From JALCLA01 sp965653565 (GTDB taxonomy: Bacteria > Pseudomonadota > Gammaproteobacteria > Xanthomonadales > Xanthomonadaceae), in NCBI GenBank assembly GCA_965653565.1, contig CBFHAI010000021.1, positions 8,161 to 72,160 of the forward strand: a stretch of 64,000 bases of DNA, read 5' to 3'. Below the pieces are notes generated by a model. That model was not told the DNA's origin, did not search any database, and saw nothing but the letters and a program-made list of their open reading frames with translations. Position numbers and translations under genes: made by a program. Below, in pieces: positions 1 to 8,680 of the stretch; positions within the stretch are counted from its first letter, which is position 1; the number at the start of each line of letters is the position of its first letter.

Positions 1-2
1 TC

Positions 3-341
3 GATTCTGACTTGCGCTGGAGCGTGACCGGCCGCGATCTGCTCGGATTCGCACCGATCTATGTCGTGTTGGCGTTGCCGGCGTTGCTGGTCGCGTTCGT
101 TGTCGCCGCGTTGCTGAGCCGCGCGCGTGGTTCGTTGCGCTATGTCTGGTTCGCGCTCGGTGGCTTCGCCGGTTTGATCGCGGCGATCAAGATCGTCGAT
201 TCGCTGGTGCCGCCGCCGGTGTTGATCGCTGCCACGCGCGGCGTGTCCGGTTTGCTCGCGATGGCCGCCGGCGGCGCACTCGCCGGGTTGCTCTACGCCG
301 CGATGACACGGCGATGGGTGGCGCAGAAGCCGCAGGCGTAA
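3..341 (+). CDS. membrane protein of unknown function, 5' end outside window
   Basis: The reading frame is open from the left edge of the window, so the true start probably lies upstream and only the C-terminal ~112 residues are visible. These are strongly hydrophobic, with about three likely membrane helices separated by short basic loops, ending in the basic tail RRWVAQKPQA. No motif identifies a family. It converges on the transglycosylase gene with only 14 bases between the two stops. A start at the TTG at position 12 is possible but looks too short for an intact protein. Function unknown. Confidence 0.55.
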   Translation, partial: DSDLRWSVTGRDLLGFAPIYVVLALPALLVAFVVAALLSRARGSLRYVWFALGGFAGLIAAIKIVDSLVPPPVLIAATRGVSGLLAMAAGGALAGLLYAAMTRRWVAQKPQA

Positions 342-355
342 CGGCGGGCAGCACG

Positions 356-1555
356 TTACTTGCGCAGCGCGGCGAGAATCTTCCGGCCGGCGCGGCCATC
401 GGGTTCCAGGCCCAGGCGCCGCTGTTCGCGCTGGATCGCTTCGCGGCTGAGTTTTCCGATCATGCCGTCGATTTCGCCGATCTCGTGGCCGCGCGCCTGC
501 AGCAAGGTCTGCAACTCGCGACGCTCGGCGCGCGACAGACCGGGATCGTCGGTCGGCCACTTGGCCACCAGCGCGCGCTTGCCGCGCAATTGATCCGACA
601 GCAACGCAATGGCGAGCGAATAACTTTCCGCGGCGTTGTAGGAAAAAATCGCATCGTAGTTGCGGAACACGACGAAGGCTGGGCCTCGCGCGCCGGCCGG
701 CAACAGCAGCGCGGCGTTGCGATCGGCGGGCGCATCGGCACCGATCAGCGCCGAACCATCGACACGCTTCACGCCTTTGGCCGCCCACTGCGAGAGTGGC
801 TTGCGTGTTTTGCGGCCGATATTGCGCGCATCGAAACCTGCGGGAACTGACACTTCGAAGCCCCACGGCTCGCCGTATCTCCAGCCGGCCCTGGCCAGGT
901 AGTTCGCCGTCGATGCGAGCGCGTCGGGTTCGCTGCCGACGAGGTCGCGTCGGCCGTCGCGATCGAAATCCACCGCCAGCCGCAGGAACGTGGTCGGCAT
1001 GAATTGGGTCTGGCCGAAGGCACCGGCCCACGAGCCGCGCAGATCTTCTTCGCGCACGTCGCCCGACTGCAGGATCTTCAGCGTGGCGAAGAACTCGGCG
1101 CGAAAATAATCCTGGCGGCGTCCCGCGCATGACAGCGTGGCGAGCGACGTGAGCAGCGGCCGCTTGCCGAAAATGCGGCCGAAATCGCTCTCCACGCCCC
1201 ATACGGCGACGATCGTTTCGGCATCGACGCGATACTGTTTCGACACATCCGCCAAAGTCGCCGCGTGTTCGCGCATCAGGCGGCGGCCGTCGGCGATGCG
1301 CTCGGCGTCGACGAGGCCGGCGAGGTAATCCCAGATCGGCGTGACGAACTCGGGTTGTGCGTCGAGCGCGTCGAGCACGGTCGGATCGAGCGCCAGGCCC
1401 GGCGTGTAGCGATCGAAGGTCGCGGCCGTGATGCCGCCGGCGGCCGCTTTCGGTTTCAGGTTTTGCAAACAGCGCTCGAGGCTGGCCTCGGTGGCTTGCG
1501 CCGGTACCGTCAGTACGCCCAGCGCAGCCAGCAGAAATCCGCGTTGCAGTTCCAT
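356..1555 (-). CDS. lytic murein transglycosylase, MltB/SLT_2 type
   Basis: A 399-residue exported enzyme expected to cleave the MurNAc-GlcNAc bond of peptidoglycan, leaving 1,6-anhydro-MurNAc ends. Residues 1-22 form a signal peptide (hydrophobic core, AQA cleavage region). The SLT_2 domain follows, with the likely catalytic glutamate E122 in the motif WGVESDFG. The segment GAFGQTQFMPTTF is typical of the family. A peptidoglycan-binding type 1 domain occupies roughly residues 335-399. I chose the ATG at 1555 rather than an upstream in-frame start because it begins directly with the signal peptide. No lipobox is visible, so it is probably soluble in the periplasm. It diverges from icd. Confidence 0.9.
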   Translation of the reverse strand: MELQRGFLLAALGVLTVPAQATEASLERCLQNLKPKAAAGGITAATFDRYTPGLALDPTVLDALDAQPEFVTPIWDYLAGLVDAERIADGRRLMREHAATLADVSKQYRVDAETIVAVWGVESDFGRIFGKRPLLTSLATLSCAGRRQDYFRAEFFATLKILQSGDVREEDLRGSWAGAFGQTQFMPTTFLRLAVDFDRDGRRDLVGSEPDALASTANYLARAGWRYGEPWGFEVSVPAGFDARNIGRKTRKPLSQWAAKGVKRVDGSALIGADAPADRNAALLLPAGARGPAFVVFRNYDAIFSYNAAESYSLAIALLSDQLRGKRALVAKWPTDDPGLSRAERRELQTLLQARGHEIGEIDGMIGKLSREAIQREQRRLGLEPDGRAGRKILAALRK

Positions 1556-1713
1556 TGCGTCCGCCGTTTTCGAAGTCGCGACGATGCTAGCAGCGGGCGG
1601 CGCCGGGCCGCTGAATCGCGGCCGCTTGGCCGCACCGGGCCAATCCCGGACAATGGCGGTCTTTCCCACGACCGCGCCCACCCTCGAAGCGCGGCGTTCT
1701 GCAGGAGATTCCC

Positions 1714-3004
<1,291 letters not shown>

Positions 3005-3012
<8 letters not shown>

Positions 3013-3038
3013 TCACGGCTTCGTTCTGATCACGGCTG
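3005..3038 (+). repeat. 17-bp tandem duplication across the icd stop codon
   Basis: The unit CGTTCTGATCACGGCTT occurs at 3005-3021 and again, with one change at the last base, at 3022-3038. The first copy includes the icd stop. This is a direct-sequence observation and probably a slippage product. Confidence 0.8.
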
Positions 3039-3056
3039 GACTTGGAAAAAGGTGCG

Positions 3057-3085
3057 GAACGGGCGGGATCCTTCCCGACCCGTTC
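3057..3085 (+). terminator. hairpin downstream of icd
   Basis: GAACGGGCGGGA (3057-3068) pairs with TCCCGACCCGTTC (3073-3085), apart from one bulged base. There is no T-run after it, so it may be a 3'-end stabilising hairpin or an atypical terminator. A second 9-bp stem, GGGATCGCC/GGCGATCCC, lies at 3140-3173. Confidence 0.45.
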
Positions 3086-3249
3086 TCGCGGCTGCGCCCT
3101 GTGGTTGGAGTCTCCGGGGAGAGAGACGGCGCAGGTGAGGGGATCGCCGATGACTGGCTGGCCTGGCGATCCCGCTGCTCTTATGGACGGACGCGCAACG
3201 GTTTAAGTTGCATCGCTCAAGTGGCATCGCGCATCGCGTCTTTACGAAA

Positions 3250-3522
3250 TCAGCGACGGCTGGCGTACCACAGACCCCCAATCAGCGCGGCCGTACCGGC
3301 CAGCAGGCCGATCGTGGCCAGCGGATGATTGCGCATGGTGGTGCGCGCCGTGGCGACCATCGAGCTCGCGCGCTTGGCCAGCGCTGCGCCTTCGCGGCTG
3401 AGGAAATTGCCGATTTCGCGGCCCTGTTTTTCGACGCTGCGGCTCATGCGCTTGGCGCTGCGTGAGGCGCCGTTGAGCGTCTTGCTGGACGAAATCGAGG
3501 TGCTGCGGGTTGCGGTAGCCAT
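3250..3522 (-). CDS. small membrane-anchored DUF883/YqjD-like protein
   Basis: A 90-residue protein with a basic, Ser/Thr-rich N-terminal half (residues 1-55, amphipathic and helical), then one membrane helix near residues 66-86 (ATIGLLAGTAALIGGLWYA) and the terminal sequence SRR. This layout resembles ElaB/YqjD/DUF883 proteins, some of which tether ribosomes to the inner membrane in E. coli; that link is by analogy only. The start at 3522 is preceded by AAGGAG at good spacing, which favours it over longer in-frame starts. It converges on icd. Confidence 0.6.
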   Translation of the reverse strand: MATATRSTSISSSKTLNGASRSAKRMSRSVEKQGREIGNFLSREGAALAKRASSMVATARTTMRNHPLATIGLLAGTAALIGGLWYASRR

Positions 3523-3709
3523 GGCCGGACTCCTTGTCGATGGAAAGTCGAGAGCGGCTCCGGAACGGAGCGCGTCCGGAACTTCCGTTACAAGGCGCGT
3601 GCCAGCGTCCGCTTCACTGCCGATCAACCACTTGCCCCCGCTATAACCCGGTGGGCGACTTGCAAATCGCCCACTCGGGCCGCGGCTGCCCTGCATTTCG
3701 CGAGCGCTT

Positions 3710-3925
3710 TCAAACGCAACCGCCCGGTACCTGATTGGCCGCGTTCAAGCCGGCGTCGCGGCGGCCGTACTGCGGCTCGAAGCCGTCGCTGAACTGGCGA
3801 TCGGAAGCAAGCTTGTTGCCGTAGCCCGCGCCCAGTTCTTCGCGGGTGAAGCTGCCGGGGGTCAGGTGGCCGTCGAGGAACAACATGCCCTTGAACAGGA
3901 AAAACAGACCTTCGAAACGATTCAT
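3710..3925 (-). CDS. 71-residue protein of unknown function
   Basis: Small protein MNRFEGLFFLFKGMLFLDGH followed by a polar tail with GAGYGNKLAS, ending QVPGGCV. The N-terminal 18 residues are hydrophobic and aromatic, so it may be membrane-associated. The start at 3925 has GGAGA seven to ten bases upstream; longer in-frame starts lack this. It lies divergently from the LysR-aceK pair, with 158 bases between start codons, the usual arrangement for a LysR target, so it may be regulated by that LysR protein (inference). I do not recognise a family. Confidence 0.55.
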   Translation of the reverse strand: MNRFEGLFFLFKGMLFLDGHLTPGSFTREELGAGYGNKLASDRQFSDGFEPQYGRRDAGLNAANQVPGGCV

Positions 3926-4083
3926 GGCGCTATCTCCGTGGCTCGCCGGAAACGCGGGGATTGCGTTCCGTATTGAACGAGGACGAAGATAGACCTCTGC
4001 CGATTGGTCCGGTAGCGACGATTCTGCAAGCCAGACTTGAGCCAGATTCAATAGAGCACGAGTTCAATAGAGCCCGAACCGAC

Positions 4084-5016
4084 ATGAGCCGTCCGCCATT
4101 GCATTCGCTGCAGGGTTTCGTCGCGGCCGCCAGGCTCGGCAACCTGTCGCGCGCGGCCGAAACCCTGCATCTCACCGTGAGTGCGCTCAGCCACCAGATC
4201 AAGGGGCTGGAGGAACGCCTCGACCAGCGCCTGTTCGAACGCAATGCGCGCGGCATCACCCTCACGCCCGATGGCCAGCGCCTTTACGACCGCATCGCGC
4301 CGGCGCTCGACACCATCGAACATGCGCTGCGGCCGTACAGCGCGAAGCGCGGCCAGGTGCTGACCATTTCGCTGATGGCCTCCTTCGCCGCGAGCTGGCT
4401 GGTGCCGCGGCTCGGGCGCTTTCTCGCGCTACATCCGCAGATCGAGATCAATCTGCAGTCGACCACCGAGCTGGTCGATTTCGACCGCCAGCACGGCATC
4501 GATGCGGCGCTGCGCTTCGGGCCCGGGCGTTGGCCGGGAGTCGAAGCCGTGCATCTGTTCGACGACTGGATCACGCCGACGGTCGCCCCTGCCGTGATCG
4601 AACGCCTCGGCCGCCCGACGCTCGCGACGCTCGGCGATTTTCCGCTGGTCGGCGACCCGGGCGGTCGCTGGGGCGAGTGGTTCGCGCGCTTCGGCGGCAC
4701 GCCGCCGAAGCGCTATGCGGCCAACTTCACCGATTCGGAAACCCTGCATCGCGCCGCGATCGAAGGCATCGGCATCGTGCTCGGCCGCATGACGCTGGCG
4801 CGGCCGGCGGTCGACGCCGGCCTGCTGGTCACACTGTTCGACGAACGCCTGCCGGCCGATTTTTCGCATTACCTGGTCTATCCGCCGCGTTCGGAATCGC
4901 ATGCGGGATTGCAGGCGTTCCGCACCTGGCTGCTGGCCGAAGCGCAGGCCTACAGCCAGACCGAGGAATGCCGCACCGGATCGTCCCGGCCGAAAAAGGC
5001 GCAGGCAGCGGCATGA
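4084..5016 (+). CDS. LysR-family transcriptional regulator, GcvA-like
   Basis: A 310-residue regulator. The N-terminal winged HTH (residues about 5-65) contains FVAAARLGNLSRAAETLHLT and the recognition-helix sequence ALSHQIKGLEERL, typical of the GcvA/AmpR branch. A LysR substrate-binding domain follows at residues 90-290. I chose the ATG at 4084 because the conserved HTH begins just after it. Its TGA overlaps the aceK ATG (ATGA at 5013-5016), so the two are probably co-transcribed and translationally coupled. That suggests it senses a carbon-status metabolite, though the ligand cannot be read from sequence. Confidence 0.88.
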   Translation: MSRPPLHSLQGFVAAARLGNLSRAAETLHLTVSALSHQIKGLEERLDQRLFERNARGITLTPDGQRLYDRIAPALDTIEHALRPYSAKRGQVLTISLMASFAASWLVPRLGRFLALHPQIEINLQSTTELVDFDRQHGIDAALRFGPGRWPGVEAVHLFDDWITPTVAPAVIERLGRPTLATLGDFPLVGDPGGRWGEWFARFGGTPPKRYAANFTDSETLHRAAIEGIGIVLGRMTLARPAVDAGLLVTLFDERLPADFSHYLVYPPRSESHAGLQAFRTWLLAEAQAYSQTEECRTGSSRPKKAQAAA

Positions 5017-6758
5017 TCGACATGACGCTCTCGGCCGATGCCCGCAACGCCACGCTGGCCGCACGCGCGGCGGCCGGATTGCGGCGCGGCTTCGCCGACT
5101 ACAACGCGCGCTTCCGCCAGATCACGCAGCGTGCGCGAGCGCGCTTCGAAACGCGCGACTGGGCCGCGCTGCGCGCCGACCTGGTCGAACGCATCGAGCT
5201 TTACGACGTGTGCGTGGCCGAGATGCACGAGTGGCTGGCCGACACCCTCGGCGAGCGCGCCGCCGAGCATGCGCTGTGGCGATCGATCCGCGATTCGTAT
5301 GCCGCCGGCATCGCGCCGCTGCTCGACCAGGAGATGTACAAGACCTACTACAACACGCTGACGCGGCGTTTCTTCAAGACGCGCGGCGTCGACCCGGCGA
5401 TCGAATTCGTCGCGCTCGACATCGAACCCACCGACTGCGTGACGCATCCGGTGGCGCGCCACAGCTACGCCGTGTTCGGCGACCTGCCCGGCGTGTTCCG
5501 CCGCGTGCTCGACGGCTACAGGTTCGACGTGCCGTATTCGGATGCCGGGCGCTGCGCGGCGGCGATCGCGCAGGCCGTGACCGAGCGTTTCGCCGAAGCC
5601 GGCGCGCAGACGCTGGTGGCGATCGAGTTGATGGAAACGGTGTTCTACCGCGAGCAGCGCGCCTATCTGGTCGGACGCACTTACGGCGAGCAGCGCCACA
5701 GTCCGCTCGTGATCGCGCTGGCCAATGAAGCCGACGGCATCCGCGTCGACGCCGTGCTCACCGAGCGCGATCACGTGGCGCAGGTCTTCGGCTACACGCG
5801 CAGTTACTTCCTCGCCGATCTGGAAACCGTCGGCGACGCCGTGGTGTTCCTGCGCACGCTGCTGCCGAAGAAACCGATCGACGAGCTCTACACCGTGCTC
5901 GGTCGCGCCAAGCAGGGAAAAACCGAGCGTTATCGGCATTTTTTCCGCCATCTGGCACGCAATCCGCAGGAGCGTTTCGTGCACGCCGACGGCGAGCGCG
6001 GCATGGTGATGCTGGTGTTCACGCTGCCGTCGTATCCACTGGTGTTCAAGCTGATCCGCGATCATTTCGCCTTTCCGAAAGAGATCGCGCGCGAAGAGGT
6101 GATGGCGAAGTACCGCATCGTGTTCCGCCACGACCGCGTCGGCCGGCTGGTCGATGCGCAGGAGTTCCGTTTCCTGCGTTTCGCCAAGGCCCAGTTCGAG
6201 CCGGTGCTGCTCGCCGAGTTGCTCGAAGGCTGCCGCGAAAGCGTGTACGAAGACGGCGACGATCTGGTGGTCGCGCATTGCTACGTCGAGCGGCGGCTGC
6301 GGCCGTTGAATCTTTATGTGCGCGAGATGTCGCCGGAAGATGCGCTGCGTTCGGTGCTCGATTACGGCCAGGCGATCAAGGATCTGGCGCGCAGCAATAT
6401 TTTCCCCGGCGATTTGCTATTGAAGAATTTCGGCATCACGCGCAACCGCCGCGCGATCTTCTACGACTACGACGAGCTGTGCCTGGTGAGCGAATGCCGC
6501 TTCCGCCGGCTGCCGAGCGCGCGCGACAACGACGAGGAAATGCATCACGGCGCCTGGTACCACGTCAACGCAAACGACGTGTTTCCCGAGCAGTTCCCGC
6601 GCTTTCTCGGGCTCACGCCGGAGCAGCAGGACGCGCTGCTGCAGGCGCACGGCGAGATTTTCGATGTGCGCTGGTGGCTCGACGTGCAGCAATCCTTGGC
6701 GCAGGGCAGCAAGACCGAAGCCTCGCCCTACCCCGAAAGCGTGCGCCTGCCGCGCTGA
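5013..6758 (+). CDS. aceK: isocitrate dehydrogenase kinase/phosphatase
   Basis: A 581-residue bifunctional enzyme that phosphorylates and dephosphorylates Icd to divide isocitrate between the TCA cycle and the glyoxylate bypass. E. coli AceK is nearly the same length. Recognisable segments are the regulatory half with LDQEMYKTYYNTLTRRFF, the nucleotide-binding region GMVMLVFTLPSYPLVFKLIRD, the catalytic region SNIFPGDLLLKNFG, and IFYDYDELCL. The start is the ATG inside the ATGA overlap with the LysR gene; the frame stays open further upstream, but that stretch is only the other frame of lysR. No aceA or aceB is visible here. Confidence 0.96.
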   Translation: MIDMTLSADARNATLAARAAAGLRRGFADYNARFRQITQRARARFETRDWAALRADLVERIELYDVCVAEMHEWLADTLGERAAEHALWRSIRDSYAAGIAPLLDQEMYKTYYNTLTRRFFKTRGVDPAIEFVALDIEPTDCVTHPVARHSYAVFGDLPGVFRRVLDGYRFDVPYSDAGRCAAAIAQAVTERFAEAGAQTLVAIELMETVFYREQRAYLVGRTYGEQRHSPLVIALANEADGIRVDAVLTERDHVAQVFGYTRSYFLADLETVGDAVVFLRTLLPKKPIDELYTVLGRAKQGKTERYRHFFRHLARNPQERFVHADGERGMVMLVFTLPSYPLVFKLIRDHFAFPKEIAREEVMAKYRIVFRHDRVGRLVDAQEFRFLRFAKAQFEPVLLAELLEGCRESVYEDGDDLVVAHCYVERRLRPLNLYVREMSPEDALRSVLDYGQAIKDLARSNIFPGDLLLKNFGITRNRRAIFYDYDELCLVSECRFRRLPSARDNDEEMHHGAWYHVNANDVFPEQFPRFLGLTPEQQDALLQAHGEIFDVRWWLDVQQSLAQGSKTEASPYPESVRLPR

Positions 6759-6863
6759 GCGCGGGCAGGAAGAGCCCGATGCGCGACGAGGCGTGCGCGG
6801 CATGGCCTTTGCGTCATGCGGCGGCGCTAGAATCGCAGTCCCCCGCCGACCGGAGTCAGTCGC

Positions 6864-7847
6864 ATGTCCCAGTTCGTCCGCCGTCCGTTGATCCTGTCCC
6901 TCGTCGCCGCGCTGTCGCTGGCGGCCTGCAACGAGGCCCCGCCGCCGGCACCTGCGCCGACGCCCGCTCCTGCTCCGGAAGTCGCCGCGCCTGCGCCTGC
7001 GCCGAGTCCGACTCCGGTGGCCGCAACGCCCGCGCCGGCTACCGACGCCGCGCTCGATGCCGCCATCGCCAGCGCCACGCGCACGCCGGAAAATGTCGCG
7101 CGCGACAGCTGGCGCCATCCGCGCGAAACGCTGTCGTTCTTCGGTATCGCGCCGACGCAGACGGTGATCGAAGTGACACCGGGCGGCGGCTGGTACACCG
7201 AAATCCTGGCGCCGTATCTGCGCGATGCGGGCCGCTATATCGCCGTCATCGTCGATCCGGCCAAGGTTCCGGTCGGCGGCGCGCGCGACTACTACACCAA
7301 GTCGAACGAGGAATTCCGCGCCAAGCTGGCCGGCAACCCCGAGGCTTATGGCAAGGCGACGGTGACCGAATACGATCCGAGCGCGCCGGTGTTCGCCGAG
7401 CCGGGTTCCGCCGATCTGGTGCTGACCTTCCGCAACGTGCACAACTGGATGGGCCAGGACCAGGCGCAGGGCATGTTCGACGGCTTCTACGCCGCGCTCA
7501 AGCCCGGCGGCGTGCTGGGCGTGGTCGAACATCGCGCCGCGCAGGATGTGCCGAAGGGTGATCGCAGCGGTTACGTCAGCGAGAACCAGGTGATCGCATT
7601 CGCTACCAACGCCGGTTTCCAGATGGTGGAAGCGAGCGAAATCAACGCCAATCCGAAGGACACCAAGGATCATCCGAACGGCGTGTGGACACTGCCGCCG
7701 GTGTCGCGTACGCCGGAAGGTGAGGATGGACAGAAGTATCGCGATATCGGCGAGTCCGATCGCATGACGATCAAGTTCGTCAAGCCCGAGTCGGCGGTCG
7801 CACCGACGGCTCCGGCGGCGGAAGCGGCGCCTGCCAGCGGCGGTTGA
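6864..7847 (+). CDS. exported lipoprotein with class I methyltransferase fold
   Basis: A 327-residue protein. Residues 1-22 form a lipoprotein signal (SLVAALSLAAC, lipidated Cys22). A 35-residue Pro/Ala linker follows, then a Rossmann methyltransferase-like domain (about residues 75-300). The glycine-rich SAM motif reads VIEVTPGGGWYTEILAPYL, and LTFRNVHNWM corresponds to motif IV. The C-terminus is again Ala/Pro-rich. Related proteins are annotated as SAM-dependent methyltransferases, but a lipidated extracytoplasmic form would lack obvious access to SAM, so activity is uncertain. It may be a repurposed fold. Downstream lies a terminator-like hairpin at 7958-7985. Confidence 0.8.
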   Translation: MSQFVRRPLILSLVAALSLAACNEAPPPAPAPTPAPAPEVAAPAPAPSPTPVAATPAPATDAALDAAIASATRTPENVARDSWRHPRETLSFFGIAPTQTVIEVTPGGGWYTEILAPYLRDAGRYIAVIVDPAKVPVGGARDYYTKSNEEFRAKLAGNPEAYGKATVTEYDPSAPVFAEPGSADLVLTFRNVHNWMGQDQAQGMFDGFYAALKPGGVLGVVEHRAAQDVPKGDRSGYVSENQVIAFATNAGFQMVEASEINANPKDTKDHPNGVWTLPPVSRTPEGEDGQKYRDIGESDRMTIKFVKPESAVAPTAPAAEAAPASGG

Positions 7848-7892
7848 TGTCGTGCGCGACTCTGGGTGATCTCGGGGGTCGCGTTTAGAGCA

Positions 7893-7947
7893 AAGCAGGA
7901 CGCAGAGGACGCGAAGGTAGAAAAGAAAGGACGCGAAGAAAGCAGCA
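7893..7947. repeat. purine-rich GGACGC(A/G)AAG-type repeat
   Basis: Three imperfect copies of a GGACGC-AGAGG/GAAGG/GAAGA motif in a purine-rich run, GCAGGACGCAGAGGACGCG and onward. The same motif forms the arms of the long inverted repeat at 34494-34637, so this looks like a dispersed intergenic repeat family, here present as one arm. Confidence 0.55.
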
Positions 7948-7957
7948 GTTGGGTTGG

Positions 7958-7990
7958 AAAAGGGACGCGGGTTCGTGTCCCTTTTTCTTT
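7958..7990. terminator. bidirectional rho-independent terminator
   Basis: AAAAGGGACGCG (7958-7969), a four-base loop GGTT, then CGTGTCCCTTTT (7974-7985) form a 12-bp stem with one G-U pair, flanked by an A-run on the left and a T-run on the right. It sits between the convergent methyltransferase and ArsR-like genes and could serve both. Confidence 0.75.
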
Positions 7991-8006
7991 TGGGCGGCGC
8001 TTTTTT

Positions 8007-8591
8007 TTATGAGCCGCGGCGTTTGGGTTTTGCCTCCAGTGGCGCTAGCACGAAGGCGAGGCTGACCAGGGTGTCGCGGCCGGGTTTGCGGGGGCGGGTG
8101 AGCAATTGGTTGAGGCGTTGCAGGGTGCGGTTGATTTCGGCGAGGTCGCGGTCGCTGACCCAACCCTTGTTGCGGGCCGCCCAGAGTTGGCGCTCGGGGC
8201 CTTCTTCCGCGATCACGGCGGGATCGTCGATGGCGGCGTCGAAGTCGCGTTTGGCGATCTGCATCAGGCCGTGCGCGACGCGTTTGACGGCCTGTACGTT
8301 GCCGCGGTCGCGCGGGCGGTATTCGAGCCGCGGTGGCTGGTCGGCCTTGAAGCGGTAGCGGCGTTCGCCGGCATCGCCTTCGCCCGATGCGACGATCAGG
8401 CCGCTCTTTTCGAGCAGGCGCAGGTGGTAGTAGAGCCCGTCGGCCGGCCGGCCGAGTTGTTCGGCGAGCGCCGCGACGCTGGCTTCGCCGCCCAGCATCA
8501 CCAGCGTATCGACGATTTCCTGCCGCACGGCGCTCGCCAGCACGGCGATGCCTTTGGTGGCGCGGATGGGTGCATGAGTGCCGTAGGCCAT
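8007..8591 (-). CDS. ArsR-like winged-helix transcriptional regulator
   Basis: A 194-residue protein. Residues 15-80 form a winged HTH: IAVLASAVRQEIVDTLVMLG, then ASVAALAEQLGRPADGLYYH (recognition helix with a YYHLRLLEKSGLI turn), as in HTH_20/ArsR regulators. The rest (80-194) is helical and basic, without the metal-binding cysteines of classical ArsR proteins, so it is probably not a metal sensor. It is divergent from the aspartic protease gene 90 bases away. The shared intergenic region carries an inverted repeat that is a plausible operator (8608-8633). Confidence 0.82.
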   Translation of the reverse strand: MAYGTHAPIRATKGIAVLASAVRQEIVDTLVMLGGEASVAALAEQLGRPADGLYYHLRLLEKSGLIVASGEGDAGERRYRFKADQPPRLEYRPRDRGNVQAVKRVAHGLMQIAKRDFDAAIDDPAVIAEEGPERQLWAARNKGWVSDRDLAEINRTLQRLNQLLTRPRKPGRDTLVSLAFVLAPLEAKPKRRGS

Positions 8592-8607
8592 CGGTTGGGT
8601 TGCCTTC

Positions 8608-8633
8608 GTTGAAATTTCAAGTTAATTTTCAAC
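8608..8633. promoter_or_regulatory. inverted repeat, candidate operator of the ArsR-like regulator
   Basis: GTTGAAA at the left end and TTTCAAC at the right end form an inverted repeat. Inside it lies the perfect palindrome TTGAAATTTCAA (8609-8620). The element is AT-rich in an otherwise GC-rich region and is 16 bases from the regulator start and 47 from the protease start. An operator role is inferred from position. Confidence 0.5.
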
Positions 8634-8680
8634 ATCGCTCTGGATCGACGCAAGACAGACGCAAGACAAGAGGTTCCGCG

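Noticed and set aside
4530..5012. In-frame upstream extension of aceK giving a 742-residue protein
   Set aside because: The extra residues are the wrong frame of the LysR gene; the ATG at 5013 gives the length of known AceK.
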